Source: Spirochaetaceae bacterium (lineage in GTDB: Bacteria > Spirochaetota > Spirochaetia > SZUA-6 > Bin103). From it: DNA of 58,196 bases. The notes below the pieces were generated by a model. The model saw only the letters and a program-made list of their open reading frames with translations, was not told the DNA's origin and ran no database searches. The translations under genes and the position numbers were made by a program. Numbering within the stretch: position 1 is the stretch's first letter; each line of letters begins with the position of its first letter. Of this stretch, positions 8,870 through 20,001 are shown piece after piece. The stretch is taken from contig JAPPNY010000233.1 of the NCBI GenBank assembly GCA_028818385.1, positions 1 through 58,196 on the forward strand. Direction: 5' to 3'.

Positions 8870-9652
8870 CTACGGGCTGTACTCGAAGAACCACTTGACG
8901 CTCAGCGCCTCCAGGAAGCCCTCCTCGGCAAGCTCCCGGATCGCCTCGTCGAACGGCTCGCGCAGGTCGGAGCCGGGCGTGAAGATGAAGCCGAAGTCCT
9001 CCGTGCCCAGCGCCTCGCCGACGGTCTTGAGGGCGTCGGGGTTGGCGCCGATGTAGCCGCGGCTGCTCGCCGCGTCCATGAGCACCAGGTCCACGTCGCC
9101 GATGATCAGCGCCTGCACCGCGGCGCCGAAGGTGTCGAACAGCTTGATGCGCGGGTTGTCCTCGTTCCCGTCCAGGATGTCGTAGACGGCCACGTAGAAG
9201 TTGGTGGTGCCGGCCTGCGAGCCGATCAGCAGATCCTCGTCGGCGGCGACCTCCTCCGGCGTGGTGAAGCGCTCCTCGTCCGCGCGCACCAGCATGAACT
9301 GCTGCGAGGTGAGGTAGGGGATGGAGAAATCCACCCGCTCGGCGCGCTCCTCGGTAATGGTGATGCCGTCCATGCCCACGTCGAACTGGCCGTTGCGCAC
9401 CGCCTCGATCATCGCGTCCCAGGCGGTCACCTGCCAGTCGACGGCGCAATTCAGCCGCCGGCAGATCTCATTGACCGCGTCGTACTCCCAGCCGACCGCT
9501 TCGCCGGTCCGAGGATCGACGAAGTTCAGGGGCACGTAGTCGTTGCCGGTCACGGCGACGACCGTGCGCCCGCCCAGATCCGGCAGGCCGAACGCTGCCT
9601 GCGCGGCCAGCAGCGCCAGCGCCGCCGCGAACCCTCGAATGGTATGTTTCAT
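8870..9652 (-). CDS. Amino-acid ABC transporter substrate-binding protein
   Basis: The 260-residue periplasmic protein is of the SBP_bac_3 family. It starts at the ATG at 9652 with a signal peptide ([20 protein letters not shown], cleaved near FG). Family signatures are [35 protein letters not shown] and [17 protein letters not shown]. The frame is open further upstream, but that extension overlaps the divergent DUF3179 gene and has no signal peptide at its start, so the internal ATG is preferred. It heads a two-gene transcript with the permease. The 108 bases between this gene and 9761 must contain divergent promoters; I could not pick out convincing boxes there. Confidence 0.9.
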   Translation of the reverse strand: MKHTIRGFAAALALLAAQAAFGLPDLGGRTVVAVTGNDYVPLNFVDPRTGEAVGWEYDAVNEICRRLNCAVDWQVTAWDAMIEAVRNGQFDVGMDGITITEERAERVDFSIPYLTSQQFMLVRADEERFTTPEEVAADEDLLIGSQAGTTNFYVAVYDILDGNEDNPRIKLFDTFGAAVQALIIGDVDLVLMDAASSRGYIGANPDALKTVGEALGTEDFGFIFTPGSDLREPFDEAIRELAEEGFLEALSVKWFFEYSP

Positions 9653-9760
9653 AGCGACGGGAGTGTTCCGGTTCCACGGACGCGGGGCAAGCGGTCGTGG
9701 CGCACGGTTGGCGTCCCTCGTGCTTTGACGCCTCCTGGGAGCCGCGCTACGGTCCCCGGC

Positions 9761-11152
9761 ATGAACGTCTCCATGAGAGCGCGTTCGCGCGCCAGACGCC
9801 GGGTGGTGGCGCTGATCCCGGCGGTCCTGGTGCTCCTGAGTTGCGGGGAGACGGCGCAGGGCCAGCCGGCAGACGAGCCCCCGGTCGTCCTGTACGGGCC
9901 GGCCGGCACCCCGATACCGTCCGCCCCCGCCGTGCCGGACGGAGCGGTCTCGGCCGAGGTCGCGGAAGGCCTGGAGGCGCTGTTCGACCGCACGGTCCCC
10001 GGTGGGCCGATCGAGGCGATCGACCGGTTGGGCGCCGCCGGCGACCCCCGCGTGCTGTGGCTGCTGACCGACCTGTTCCCGTTCTCGAACCGGGACATGC
10101 TGACGGCGGTCCGGGCCGCCTTCGTGGCGCTCACCGAAACCGAGCTCGCGCCCGAGGACGACGGACGCCTGACGATGATCAACCGCCTGATCGCCTGGGA
10201 TCTGCCGGCCTTTCCCGGCTATCGCGAGTACAAGTGGCGGCTGTTCCGGTTCATCGAGCCCCTGTGGGAGCCGTTCTTCACCGACGAGGACTCGATCATA
10301 GACTGGCGGCTGGTCGGCTGGGGCGGCGTGGCGATCGACGAGCGGCTGCACGCTACCCCGGAGGCCCGCTGCCTGCGCGGCTGCATCCCGGCGATCGACG
10401 ATCCGGCCGTCACCTCCGCCTCCGGCGGCGACTGGTATCCGGACGAGCGGCTGGTGTTCGGCCTGGTCATCAACGGCGAGGCGCGCGCCTACCCGAAGAA
10501 CATGATGGAAGTGCACGAGATGGTGAACGACACGCTCGGCGGCCGGCGCTTCGGCATGCCCTATTGCACGCTGTGCGGGTCCGCGCAGGCGTACTTCACC
10601 GACGACGTGGAGGGCTTCAGCCCCGTGCTGCGCACCTCCGGCCTGCTGTCCCGCTCGAACAAGTTCATGTACGACCGCAGCACGTGGTCGGCGGTCGACA
10701 CCTTCACCGGCCAGGCGCTGTCCGGCCCCCTGCACGACGCCGGCGTGGTGTTGACGCCGGTGGCGGTGGTCACCTCCACGTGGGGCGACTGGAAGCGCGA
10801 GCACCCGGAGACGACGATCCTCGACCGCTTCCGCGCCTACCCACTGGACCCGCTGCGGGGCCGTGACGACCATGGCCCGATCTTCCCGGTCGGCGACGTC
10901 GACCAGCGCCTGCCTATCCAGGAGCGTGTGCTCGGCGTGGCAGGCCCGGACGGTCCGATCGCCTTCCCGGTGGCGCCGGCGGTGATCGCGTTGAAGGAAG
11001 GCGCGGCGGTGGAGATGGGCGGCGTGCGCCTGGAGCTGGACGGCAGCGGGCTGCGCGCCTTCATCGGCGAGCGGGACGCGGCCGCACACGAGGCGTTCTG
11101 GTTCGCCTGGAGCCAGTTCAAGCCGGACACGCGGATCTGGGAGCGTGAGTGA
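9761..11152 (+). CDS. DUF3179 domain lipoprotein
   Basis: The 463-residue protein begins at the ATG at 9761 with an Arg-rich n-region and a lipobox, VLVLLSCGE, which makes Cys28 the likely lipidated residue. The bulk matches DUF3179. FGLVINGEARAYPKNMMEVH is followed by MPYCTLCGSAQAY, with Cys269 and Cys272 as a CxxC pair, then a late STWGDWKREHPETTIL. The function of DUF3179 is not established; the conserved cysteines suggest metal binding or redox chemistry on the outer face of a membrane. Its TGA at 11150-11152 overlaps the GTG start of the SelA-like gene, implying coupled translation. It is divergent from the binding-protein gene at 9652. Confidence 0.85.
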   Translation: MNVSMRARSRARRRVVALIPAVLVLLSCGETAQGQPADEPPVVLYGPAGTPIPSAPAVPDGAVSAEVAEGLEALFDRTVPGGPIEAIDRLGAAGDPRVLWLLTDLFPFSNRDMLTAVRAAFVALTETELAPEDDGRLTMINRLIAWDLPAFPGYREYKWRLFRFIEPLWEPFFTDEDSIIDWRLVGWGGVAIDERLHATPEARCLRGCIPAIDDPAVTSASGGDWYPDERLVFGLVINGEARAYPKNMMEVHEMVNDTLGGRRFGMPYCTLCGSAQAYFTDDVEGFSPVLRTSGLLSRSNKFMYDRSTWSAVDTFTGQALSGPLHDAGVVLTPVAVVTSTWGDWKREHPETTILDRFRAYPLDPLRGRDDHGPIFPVGDVDQRLPIQERVLGVAGPDGPIAFPVAPAVIALKEGAAVEMGGVRLELDGSGLRAFIGERDAAAHEAFWFAWSQFKPDTRIWERE

Positions 11153-12630
11153 CCGACGCCGGGCATAGCGGCATCTATGCCCGGCTCGGGGTTCGGACCT
11201 ACATCGACCTGACGGCCACCGAGTCCATCCACGGCGGCGCGCCCATGCTGCCGGAGGTGCGGCGGGCGATGGCAGAAGCCGCCGACGGCTCGGTGGTCAT
11301 CGACGAGCTCATGACGCGGGCCGGCGAGCGGATCGCCGGGCTGCTGGGCGTTCCCTCGGCGCTGGTCACCAGCGGCGCGGCGGGCGCGCTCACCGCGGCC
11401 ACCTGCGCGTGCGTGGCCGGCGGCGACCCCGAGCGCGCGGTGCAGCTTCCAGACCTCGACGGTATGCGCGACGAGGTGGTCATGCCGGTGCAGTCACGCA
11501 CCGTGTTCGACCAGACCATCCGCGCGGTCGGCGTGCGGCTGGTCCCGGTGGACTCCGCCGTCCAGTTGCGCGCGGCGGTCGGCCCGCGCACCGCGCTCGT
11601 GGCGATGTGGGCCGGCGCGGCTGCCGCCCAGTCCGTGACGGTGGAGGATCTGGCCGCTGCCGGCCGGCAGCATGGGGCGCCGGTGGTGATCGACGCGGCG
11701 GCCGAGCTTCCGGCGGTGCCGAACCGCTGGCTGGCGGCCGGCGCCGACCTGGTCTGCTACTCGGGCGGCAAGGTCCTGCAGGGACCGCAGGGCGCGGGAC
11801 TCCTGCTGGGCCGCGAGGACCTCGTGCAGGCCGCGTGGATGCACTGCGCCCCGCACGGGACCTTCGGCCGCATGATGAAGGTCAGCAAGGAGGAGATCGC
11901 CGGCATGCTGGCGGCGGTCGAGCACCTGGTTGACGGCCGCGACCTGGACGCGGAATTCGGGCGCTGGCGCGGATGGTACCGGCGGATCGCCGACGCCCTC
12001 GCCCCGGTCGGGGGCGTGCGCACGGAGGTGCGGGAGTCGGGAGGCCGCAGTCCGTATCCGATCCTGATGGTCTCCTGGGATCCCGAGCAGGTGCCGCTGG
12101 CCGCCGGACAGGTCGGAGCGGCCCTGCGCGCCGGCTCGCCGCCGATCCTGTCGCATGCCGAGGGTGACGGCTGCGAGTTCATGGTCCGGCCGGTGTCGAT
12201 GGTCGAAGGGGACGCGGAGGTGGCCGCCCGCCGGCTGGTGGAGATCCTCGGCGGCGCAACGGAGCCGCGTCCGGTCGAGCCGCCGGTGGACGGTATCGAC
12301 GGCGAGTGGGAGGTGGACGTCCGCTTCGTCTCGGGCTGCGCCCGGCACCGGTTCAGCCTGACCGGCTCGACCGGCGGAAACGGTTTCTGCGGCCGGCACC
12401 GCGGGACGCGGGCGGCGGGCGAGCTGTCCGGCCAGATCGACGGCGACGCGGTGGTGCTCGACAGCGTGCTGGCCACCGAGGGCGCCCGGCTGACCTATCG
12501 CTTCACGGGCATCCTGGATGCGGGCGCCGGCACGATGGCGGGAACGCTCAGGCTGGGCGAGCAGCTCGTGGACGGCTTCGGCGCAGGCAGGGTGACCTGG
12601 ACGGCGCGCCGTGCGGCCTCAGGCGCGTGA
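11149..12630 (+). CDS. SelA-like PLP-dependent enzyme with extra C-terminal beta domain
   Basis: Residues 1-385 form a fold type I PLP enzyme related to selenocysteine synthase and D-glucosaminate-6-phosphate ammonia-lyase. YARLGVRTYIDLTATESIHG opens the family signature, LVTSGAAGALTAA is the phosphate-binding turn, and YSGGKVLQGPQGAG carries Lys208, the Schiff-base lysine. No selenocysteine machinery is nearby, so a lyase or aldolase on a sugar or amino-acid derivative is more likely than tRNA modification. From about residue 385 there is an added domain of about 105 residues rich in beta-strand pattern (GEWEVDVRF, GELSGQIDGDAVVLD, GTMAGTLRLGEQ), which I do not see in ordinary SelA proteins. 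GTG at 11149 is the start. Its 3-prime end overlaps the convergent PhyH gene by 12 bases. Confidence 0.8.
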   Translation: MTDAGHSGIYARLGVRTYIDLTATESIHGGAPMLPEVRRAMAEAADGSVVIDELMTRAGERIAGLLGVPSALVTSGAAGALTAATCACVAGGDPERAVQLPDLDGMRDEVVMPVQSRTVFDQTIRAVGVRLVPVDSAVQLRAAVGPRTALVAMWAGAAAAQSVTVEDLAAAGRQHGAPVVIDAAAELPAVPNRWLAAGADLVCYSGGKVLQGPQGAGLLLGREDLVQAAWMHCAPHGTFGRMMKVSKEEIAGMLAAVEHLVDGRDLDAEFGRWRGWYRRIADALAPVGGVRTEVRESGGRSPYPILMVSWDPEQVPLAAGQVGAALRAGSPPILSHAEGDGCEFMVRPVSMVEGDAEVAARRLVEILGGATEPRPVEPPVDGIDGEWEVDVRFVSGCARHRFSLTGSTGGNGFCGRHRGTRAAGELSGQIDGDAVVLDSVLATEGARLTYRFTGILDAGAGTMAGTLRLGEQLVDGFGAGRVTWTARRAASGA

Positions 12631-13472
12631 CCAGCGGCTGGGGGCCATCCCCGGCGCGTCGGCGGCCATGCCCTCCGGCTTGTTGCCCACCCCGAAGTCG
12701 AACTCGCGGGCGTTCGAGTCGCTGAAGTAGGGCCGCACCGACGCGGGGAGCGAGGCCAGTTCCTCCTCCGTCGCCATGGGCACCTCCGCGATCGGTCCTG
12801 CCCAGGCCGGCCGGTAGGCGATCGCGACCATGCGCCGCGCACGCGCGTGCCGGTATTGGGCAGCGTGCCGTGGAACGTGCGGTGGTTGAGGAACAGCGCG
12901 GAGCCGGCGCGGCACGGCACCACCACCTGCTCGGGATGAGTGGTGTAGCGCTTGTACGGGTGGGCATCGGCGTGCATGCACACGTGCGAACGCGGGATCA
13001 CCCGGAACGGCGACACGTCCATGGTCAGGTCGTCCAGGTAGTAGAGGACGCGCACCGTGATCGGGCAGCTCCCCTCGTAGCCGAAGATCGTGGAGCCGTA
13101 CGGCTGGCCGTCGGTGTGCAGGCTGATCCCCGGCGTGCCGGGCTCGGAACAGTCGTAGGTGACGTTGTGCAGGCACAGGATGCGGTCGCCGAACAGCCGC
13201 TCCAACAGATCCAGCGTCGGCCGATGGGTCACCAGCTCGGCCAGGACCGGGCTGCGCAGGTGCACCCGGCTGCAGCCGCGCTGCCGTTCGCTGTAGTCCC
13301 GGCCCTCCGTGGGCAGCGTGTCGGTCTCGGCGCGCAGCGTCTCCAGGTGCTCCGGGGAGAGGATGTCGGGGACGATCAGGTAGCCCTCCAGCTCGATCTG
13401 CCGGATGCGCTCCCCCTCGCTCAAGGCGGACCAGTCGCGGTCGTCGACGTTCAGGCCGTTCCATGTGCGCAT
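12619..13472 (-). pseudogene. PhyH family dioxygenase, frameshifted
   Basis: From the ATG at 13472 the product reads as a PhyH protein (SEGERIRQIELEGYLIVPDI, then ISLHTDGQPYG with the His-x-Asp pair, then LNHRTFHGTLPNTGTRVR with the distal histidine and arginine). At about 12835-12845 the frame changes. The continuation MVAIAYRPAWAGPIAEVP, ending FDFGVGNKPEGMAADAPGM and the stop at 12619, lies in the neighbouring frame. Joining the two needs one missing base in a GC-rich stretch (GTGCGCGGCGC). Without it, translation continues as an unrelated Arg-rich tail to 12495. All metal ligands lie before the shift. It could be a real inactivation or a sequencing error; raw reads would decide. It is divergent from the pyruvate dehydrogenase genes. 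Confidence 0.75.
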
Positions 13473-13566
13473 GACGCCTCAACGTAGATCGGCGGACCCT
13501 GCCCCGGCAAGGCGGCCGCTGCCGGTCCGGTCCGGCGGGATGGTGGAATCGGGCGGCTGTTTGGGC

Positions 13567-13580
13567 TATCTTTCCGGGCG
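13567..13580 (+). promoter_or_regulatory. Possible -10 element just upstream of aceE start
   Basis: TATCTT at 13567-13572 lies 8 bases before the GTG start of the E1 gene in an otherwise very G+C-rich stretch. No Shine-Dalgarno sequence is present in between, so the transcript may be leaderless or nearly so. No matching -35 box was found. This is inference from position and composition only. Confidence 0.3.
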
Positions 13581-16388
<2,808 letters not shown>

Positions 16389-16402
16389 GATGGATCGGTG
16401 AG

Positions 16403-17749
16403 ATGGCGATAGAGATCAAGTTGCCCGTGCTGGGCGAGGGGGTCGACTCCGGCACGGTAGCCGGCGTCCTGGCCGCCCCGGGAGACACGGTGGCGGCGGA
16501 TGCGCCGCTGATCGAGCTGGAGACCGACAAGGCCGTGATCGAGGTGCCGGCCACCGAGTCCGGTGTCGTCGCCTCGCTGCCGGTCAAGGCAGGCGACACC
16601 GTCGCCGTCGGGCAGGTGATCGCCACCATCGATCCGGATGGCGAACCGGATGGCGATCCGGCCGCTGCTCCTGCCGAGGAACCCGCTGCCGCGCCGCCAG
16701 CCGCGGCTGCATCGGCACCCGCCTCGGAACCTGCGGCCGTCGCCGCACTGACGCCGTCCCCGGCCCCGGCTCCACCCGTGACGCCGCCGGCCCCGGCTGT
16801 TCGAGCGCCCTCCGCGCCGACGCCGGCCGACGAGTTCAACCTGCCGGAGTGGCCGATCCCGGCCACTCCGAACACCCGCCGTTTCGCGCGCGAACTGGGC
16901 GTCGACATCACCTCGGTGCAGGGCACCGGCAACGGCGGCCGCATCCTGTCCGGCGACGTGGTGCGCACCGCGCGTTCGTTGCTGGAGGCGGCAGCCTCGG
17001 GCGGAGGCCCGACGGCGGCGCCGCCGCTGCCCGACTTCAGCCGCTGGGGAGAGGTGGAGCGCGAGCCGATGAGCGGCATCCGCCGTACCACGGCCGTGCA
17101 CCTGTCCACCTCGTGGACGACCATCCCGCACGTCACCCAGCACGACGATGCCGACGTGACCGATCTGGAGCAGCTCCGCAAGCGCTTCGGCCCGCGCGTG
17201 CAGGAGGCGGGCGGCAAGCTCACCATGACCGCGATCGCGGTGCGGGTGGTGGCCGGCGCACTGCGGGTGTTCCCGCGCTTCGCGTCCAGCGTCGACATGG
17301 CCAGCCGCGAGGTGATCCTCAAGCGCTACACCCACGTGGGGGTGGCGGTCGACACCGACCGGGGTCTGCTGGTACCGGTGATCCGCGACGCCGACCGCAA
17401 GAACGTGACCGAGCTTTCGGTCGAGATCGGCGAGGTGGCCGCGCGCGCGCGCGCCGGAAAGCTCACCCTGGAGGAGATGCAGGGCGGCTGCTTCACCATC
17501 ACCAACCTGGGCGGCCTGGGCGGCACGTCGTTCACCCCGATCGTCAACCACCCGGAGGTGGCCATCCTGGGCATGTCACGCTCCCGCGTCACGCCGGTGC
17601 ATCGCGACGGGGAGTTCGAACCCCGACTGCTGCTGCCGCTGTCGCTCTCCTACGACCACCGCGCCATCGACGGCGCCGACGCCGTGCGCTTCCTGCGCTG
17701 GATCGTCGAGGCGCTGGAGAACCCCTTCCTGCTGTCCCTGGAGGGATAG
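16403..17749 (+). CDS. aceF: Dihydrolipoamide acetyltransferase, E2 of pyruvate dehydrogenase
   Basis: The 448-residue protein starts at the ATG at 16403. It has one lipoyl domain (residues 1-80) with the modified lysine in LETDKAVIEVP (Lys43). A long Ala/Pro linker spans about residues 85-145. The E3/E1-binding domain follows at about 154-190 (TPNTRRFARELG, GNGGRILSGDV). The catalytic acyltransferase domain ends with SYDHRAIDGADAVRFL, where His419 and Asp423 are the active-site pair. E. coli E2 has three lipoyl domains; this has one, as in many other bacteria. It follows aceE after 14 bases and is surely co-transcribed. An open frame extends upstream but only overlaps aceE in another frame. 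Confidence 0.93.
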   Translation: MAIEIKLPVLGEGVDSGTVAGVLAAPGDTVAADAPLIELETDKAVIEVPATESGVVASLPVKAGDTVAVGQVIATIDPDGEPDGDPAAAPAEEPAAAPPAAAASAPASEPAAVAALTPSPAPAPPVTPPAPAVRAPSAPTPADEFNLPEWPIPATPNTRRFARELGVDITSVQGTGNGGRILSGDVVRTARSLLEAAASGGGPTAAPPLPDFSRWGEVEREPMSGIRRTTAVHLSTSWTTIPHVTQHDDADVTDLEQLRKRFGPRVQEAGGKLTMTAIAVRVVAGALRVFPRFASSVDMASREVILKRYTHVGVAVDTDRGLLVPVIRDADRKNVTELSVEIGEVAARARAGKLTLEEMQGGCFTITNLGGLGGTSFTPIVNHPEVAILGMSRSRVTPVHRDGEFEPRLLLPLSLSYDHRAIDGADAVRFLRWIVEALENPFLLSLEG

Positions 17750-17764
17750 CCGGCCGGCGCGCTC

Positions 17765-19267
17765 TTACCAGTTGGCGGTGCGCGCGACGCCCAGTTGCTC
17801 GAACAGCGGCGCCTGACCGGCAAGGCGGGCCTGGAAGTCGGACCAGTCGCGCGTTTCGGGTCGGCTCCACGCCGCCTCGGCCAGCGCGCACAGGCGCGGC
17901 CACGTGAGCTCGTCGATGTCGGCCTGCGTCTCCACGTACTCGGTCCAGAGGCACGCCTGTGAGCCCATGATCCTGCCGGCCTCGTGCTCGTCGAGCTCGG
18001 CCGGCACCGGGTCGAAGGCGTATGCGGTCTCCAGGGAGAGCCGCCGCGTCTGATGTCCCGGCGGCCGCGGCGGGTCGTACGGGGTGTAGTTGAGGTAGGT
18101 CGAAGGGTTGGGGGTCATGACCACCCGGTGGCCGCGCCGCACCGCCTTGATGCCGCGGTCGGCTCCGCGCCACGCCATGATCACCGTGTCGCCGCCCGGA
18201 CCGTCCCCTTCCAGCACCTCGTCCCAGCCGATCACCGTGCGGCCGCGCTCGCGGAGGTAGCGGCAGGCGCGGCGTACGAACCAGGCCTGCAACTCCTCCG
18301 GAGAGGAGAGGCCCTCGTCCTGCATGCGCCGCCGGCACCTGGAGCACGCCGTCCAGCGATCCTTTGGGACCTCGTCCCCGCCGATGTGCACGTACGGGCT
18401 CGGAAACAGATCCAGAACCTCGTCCCACACCCGTTCCAGGAACTCGAACACGTCGTCGTTGCCGGCGCAGTAGACGTCCTTGTAGATCCCCCAGGTCGTG
18501 CCCACCTCGAACGGGCCGCCGGTACAGGACAGGTTCGGATAGGCGGCCAGGGCCGCTGCGCAGTGGCCGGGCAGCTCGACCTCCGGCACGACGGTGACGT
18601 GCCTGGCCCGCGCGTAGCGGATCACGTCGCGTATCTCATCGGGTGTGAAGGCGCCGCCATGCGGGGTGCCGTCCCCGGTCGACTCGCGGCGGCGGCTGCC
18701 GACGCGCAGCAGATCGGGATAGCCGTCGATGGGGAGACGCCAGCCCTGGTCCTCGGTCAGGTGCCAGTGGAAGCGGTTCAGCTTGAAGCGCGACGCCAGG
18801 TCGATGAAGCGCTTGACCGTCGCGGCCCGGAAGAAGTGGCGGGCGCAGTCCAGCATGACACCGCGCCACCCGAAGCGGGGACGGTCGACAATGCGCACCG
18901 CGGGCACCCGCCGGCGGGTGGCGCCGCTGACGAGCTGCAGCAGCGTCTGCACCCCGTGGAAGGCCCCCGCGGGCGCCGCGGCGGCCAGCTCCACGCCGTC
19001 CGGGGCGACCGTCAGGCGGTAGCCTTCGGCCGGCAGCTCGGTGGATCCGACGATGCGTACGTCGGCGCCCGCCCCCGGGCCGGCGACGTACGTGCGGCAG
19101 TTTCCGGCTGCGTCCAGCTCGCCGGCGAGGTGGGAGGCCACCTCCGCGAGCGACTCGTCCGCGATGCTCACGTGCAGCTCGTGGCCGAGCAGCCACTCGC
19201 CCTCCTGCTTCACCATCTCGGCCGGCCGCGGGATCACCGGCAGCGCATCTCCCTGAGGTGTCGGCAT
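17765..19267 (-). CDS. Beta-N-acetylhexosaminidase, GH20
   Basis: This 500-residue GH20 enzyme removes terminal beta-linked GlcNAc or GalNAc. Residues 1-130 are the GH20b-type N-terminal domain. The catalytic barrel begins at RFGWRGVMLDCARHFF. NRFHWHLTEDQGWR (from 164) and PYVHIGGDEVP carry the family signatures, with Asp298-Glu299 as the substrate-assisted catalytic pair. No signal peptide is visible at the chosen ATG (19267), so it may act in the cytoplasm on imported oligosaccharides. It is convergent with aceF across a 15-base gap. It lies 16 bases downstream of the coiled-coil gene on the same strand, so the two may be co-transcribed without an obvious functional link. Confidence 0.9.
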   Translation of the reverse strand: MPTPQGDALPVIPRPAEMVKQEGEWLLGHELHVSIADESLAEVASHLAGELDAAGNCRTYVAGPGAGADVRIVGSTELPAEGYRLTVAPDGVELAAAAPAGAFHGVQTLLQLVSGATRRRVPAVRIVDRPRFGWRGVMLDCARHFFRAATVKRFIDLASRFKLNRFHWHLTEDQGWRLPIDGYPDLLRVGSRRRESTGDGTPHGGAFTPDEIRDVIRYARARHVTVVPEVELPGHCAAALAAYPNLSCTGGPFEVGTTWGIYKDVYCAGNDDVFEFLERVWDEVLDLFPSPYVHIGGDEVPKDRWTACSRCRRRMQDEGLSSPEELQAWFVRRACRYLRERGRTVIGWDEVLEGDGPGGDTVIMAWRGADRGIKAVRRGHRVVMTPNPSTYLNYTPYDPPRPPGHQTRRLSLETAYAFDPVPAELDEHEAGRIMGSQACLWTEYVETQADIDELTWPRLCALAEAAWSRPETRDWSDFQARLAGQAPLFEQLGVARTANW

Positions 19268-19283
19268 CGCAAATCCGGTCCGC

Positions 19284-19865
19284 CTATCCCAGGAACTGGT
19301 AAAGGGACATCATGGTCGCCAGCAACACGACCACGCCACCCATCATCCATCGTGTCTCGGCGAAGCGCTTGTTCATATTGGAGATGAGGTCTTCGAAGCG
19401 CTTGTCGACGGATGCGAAGTGCTTGTCTGCGGATGCGAAGCGGGTATTCATTGAGGTGTGCATGTCCTCGAAGCGTTTGTCCACGGCTTCGAAGCGGGTG
19501 TTCATGGCCGTGTGCATGTCCTCGAAGCGCCGGTCGACGGCATCGAAGCGCTTGTCCAGGTACGCCTGCATCTCTTCGAAGCGTTTGTCGGATGCCTCGA
19601 AGCGGGAGGCTATGAGCTCGCGCTGATGCTTGAGCTCCTCCTGCACGATGAGCGTTCGATCGCTCAGGTCGGAGACCTTTCCGTCCAGGCGGAGGAGGCG
19701 CTCATCCACGTCGACGACGCGTTCTTCCACGCGAGCGAACCGCTCCATGATCTGCGCGCCCATTGCGAGCGGTGTCGCTACCTCTACGAGCCAGTCACTC
19801 AGGTGTTCCTTTACGTAGCTTCCGATCTGTTCGAGGTCGGCCCGTCCCAGCGGCATCGCACTCAT
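19284..19865 (-). CDS. Coiled-coil protein with 7/11-residue repeats and C-terminal membrane anchor
   Basis: I do not recognise a named family for this 193-residue protein. The first 90 residues are helical and charged. From about residue 100 the chain repeats a basic-Phe pair at alternating spacings of 7 and 11 residues (KRFDAVDRRFEDMHTAMNTR and onward), giving 18-residue units that suit a right-handed or mixed coiled coil. The last 20 residues (MMGGVVVLLATMMSLYQF) form one membrane helix, so the protein is probably tail-anchored with the rod in the cytoplasm. ATG at 19865 is preceded by AAGGGGCAGG, a fair ribosome-binding site. Similar short repeat proteins in other bacteria vary in length between strains; the role is unknown. 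Confidence 0.7.
   Translation of the reverse strand: MSAMPLGRADLEQIGSYVKEHLSDWLVEVATPLAMGAQIMERFARVEERVVDVDERLLRLDGKVSDLSDRTLIVQEELKHQRELIASRFEASDKRFEEMQAYLDKRFDAVDRRFEDMHTAMNTRFEAVDKRFEDMHTSMNTRFASADKHFASVDKRFEDLISNMNKRFAETRWMMGGVVVLLATMMSLYQFLG
19441..19548. repeat. Two 54-bp tandem repeats inside the coiled-coil gene
   Basis: Units 19441-19494 and 19495-19548 share CGGGTRTTCAT near the start and GTGTGCATGTCCTCGAAGCG in the middle. They encode 18-residue units of the form MNTRF-EAVDKRF-EDMHTS. Weaker copies flank them. The near-identity at DNA level suggests recent duplication and possible length variation. Confidence 0.75.
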
Positions 19866-20001
19866 CCTGCCCCTTGATACTATGCCGGTGTCCGTGGCGC
19901 TTCAATTTCCGCACCTGGAACCATGCGGCTGACCCTGTCGACCGAGCACCGGCTGATCCCGGCCGTTGCCACGCGCCAGTCGCGGATGACACGATCCGAG
20001 C

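Noticed and set aside
11149..12630. Calling the PLP enzyme selA for selenocysteine synthesis
   Set aside because: No selB, selD or selenoprotein context is visible, and the added C-terminal domain is atypical; only SelA-like is supported.
17749..17765. GCCGGCCGGC palindrome between aceF and the GH20 gene as a terminator
   Set aside because: Short, no loop and no T-run on either strand; expected by chance at this G+C.
19384..19590. Possible CRISPR-like array
   Set aside because: The repeats are in-frame coding repeats of a coiled-coil protein without spacers.
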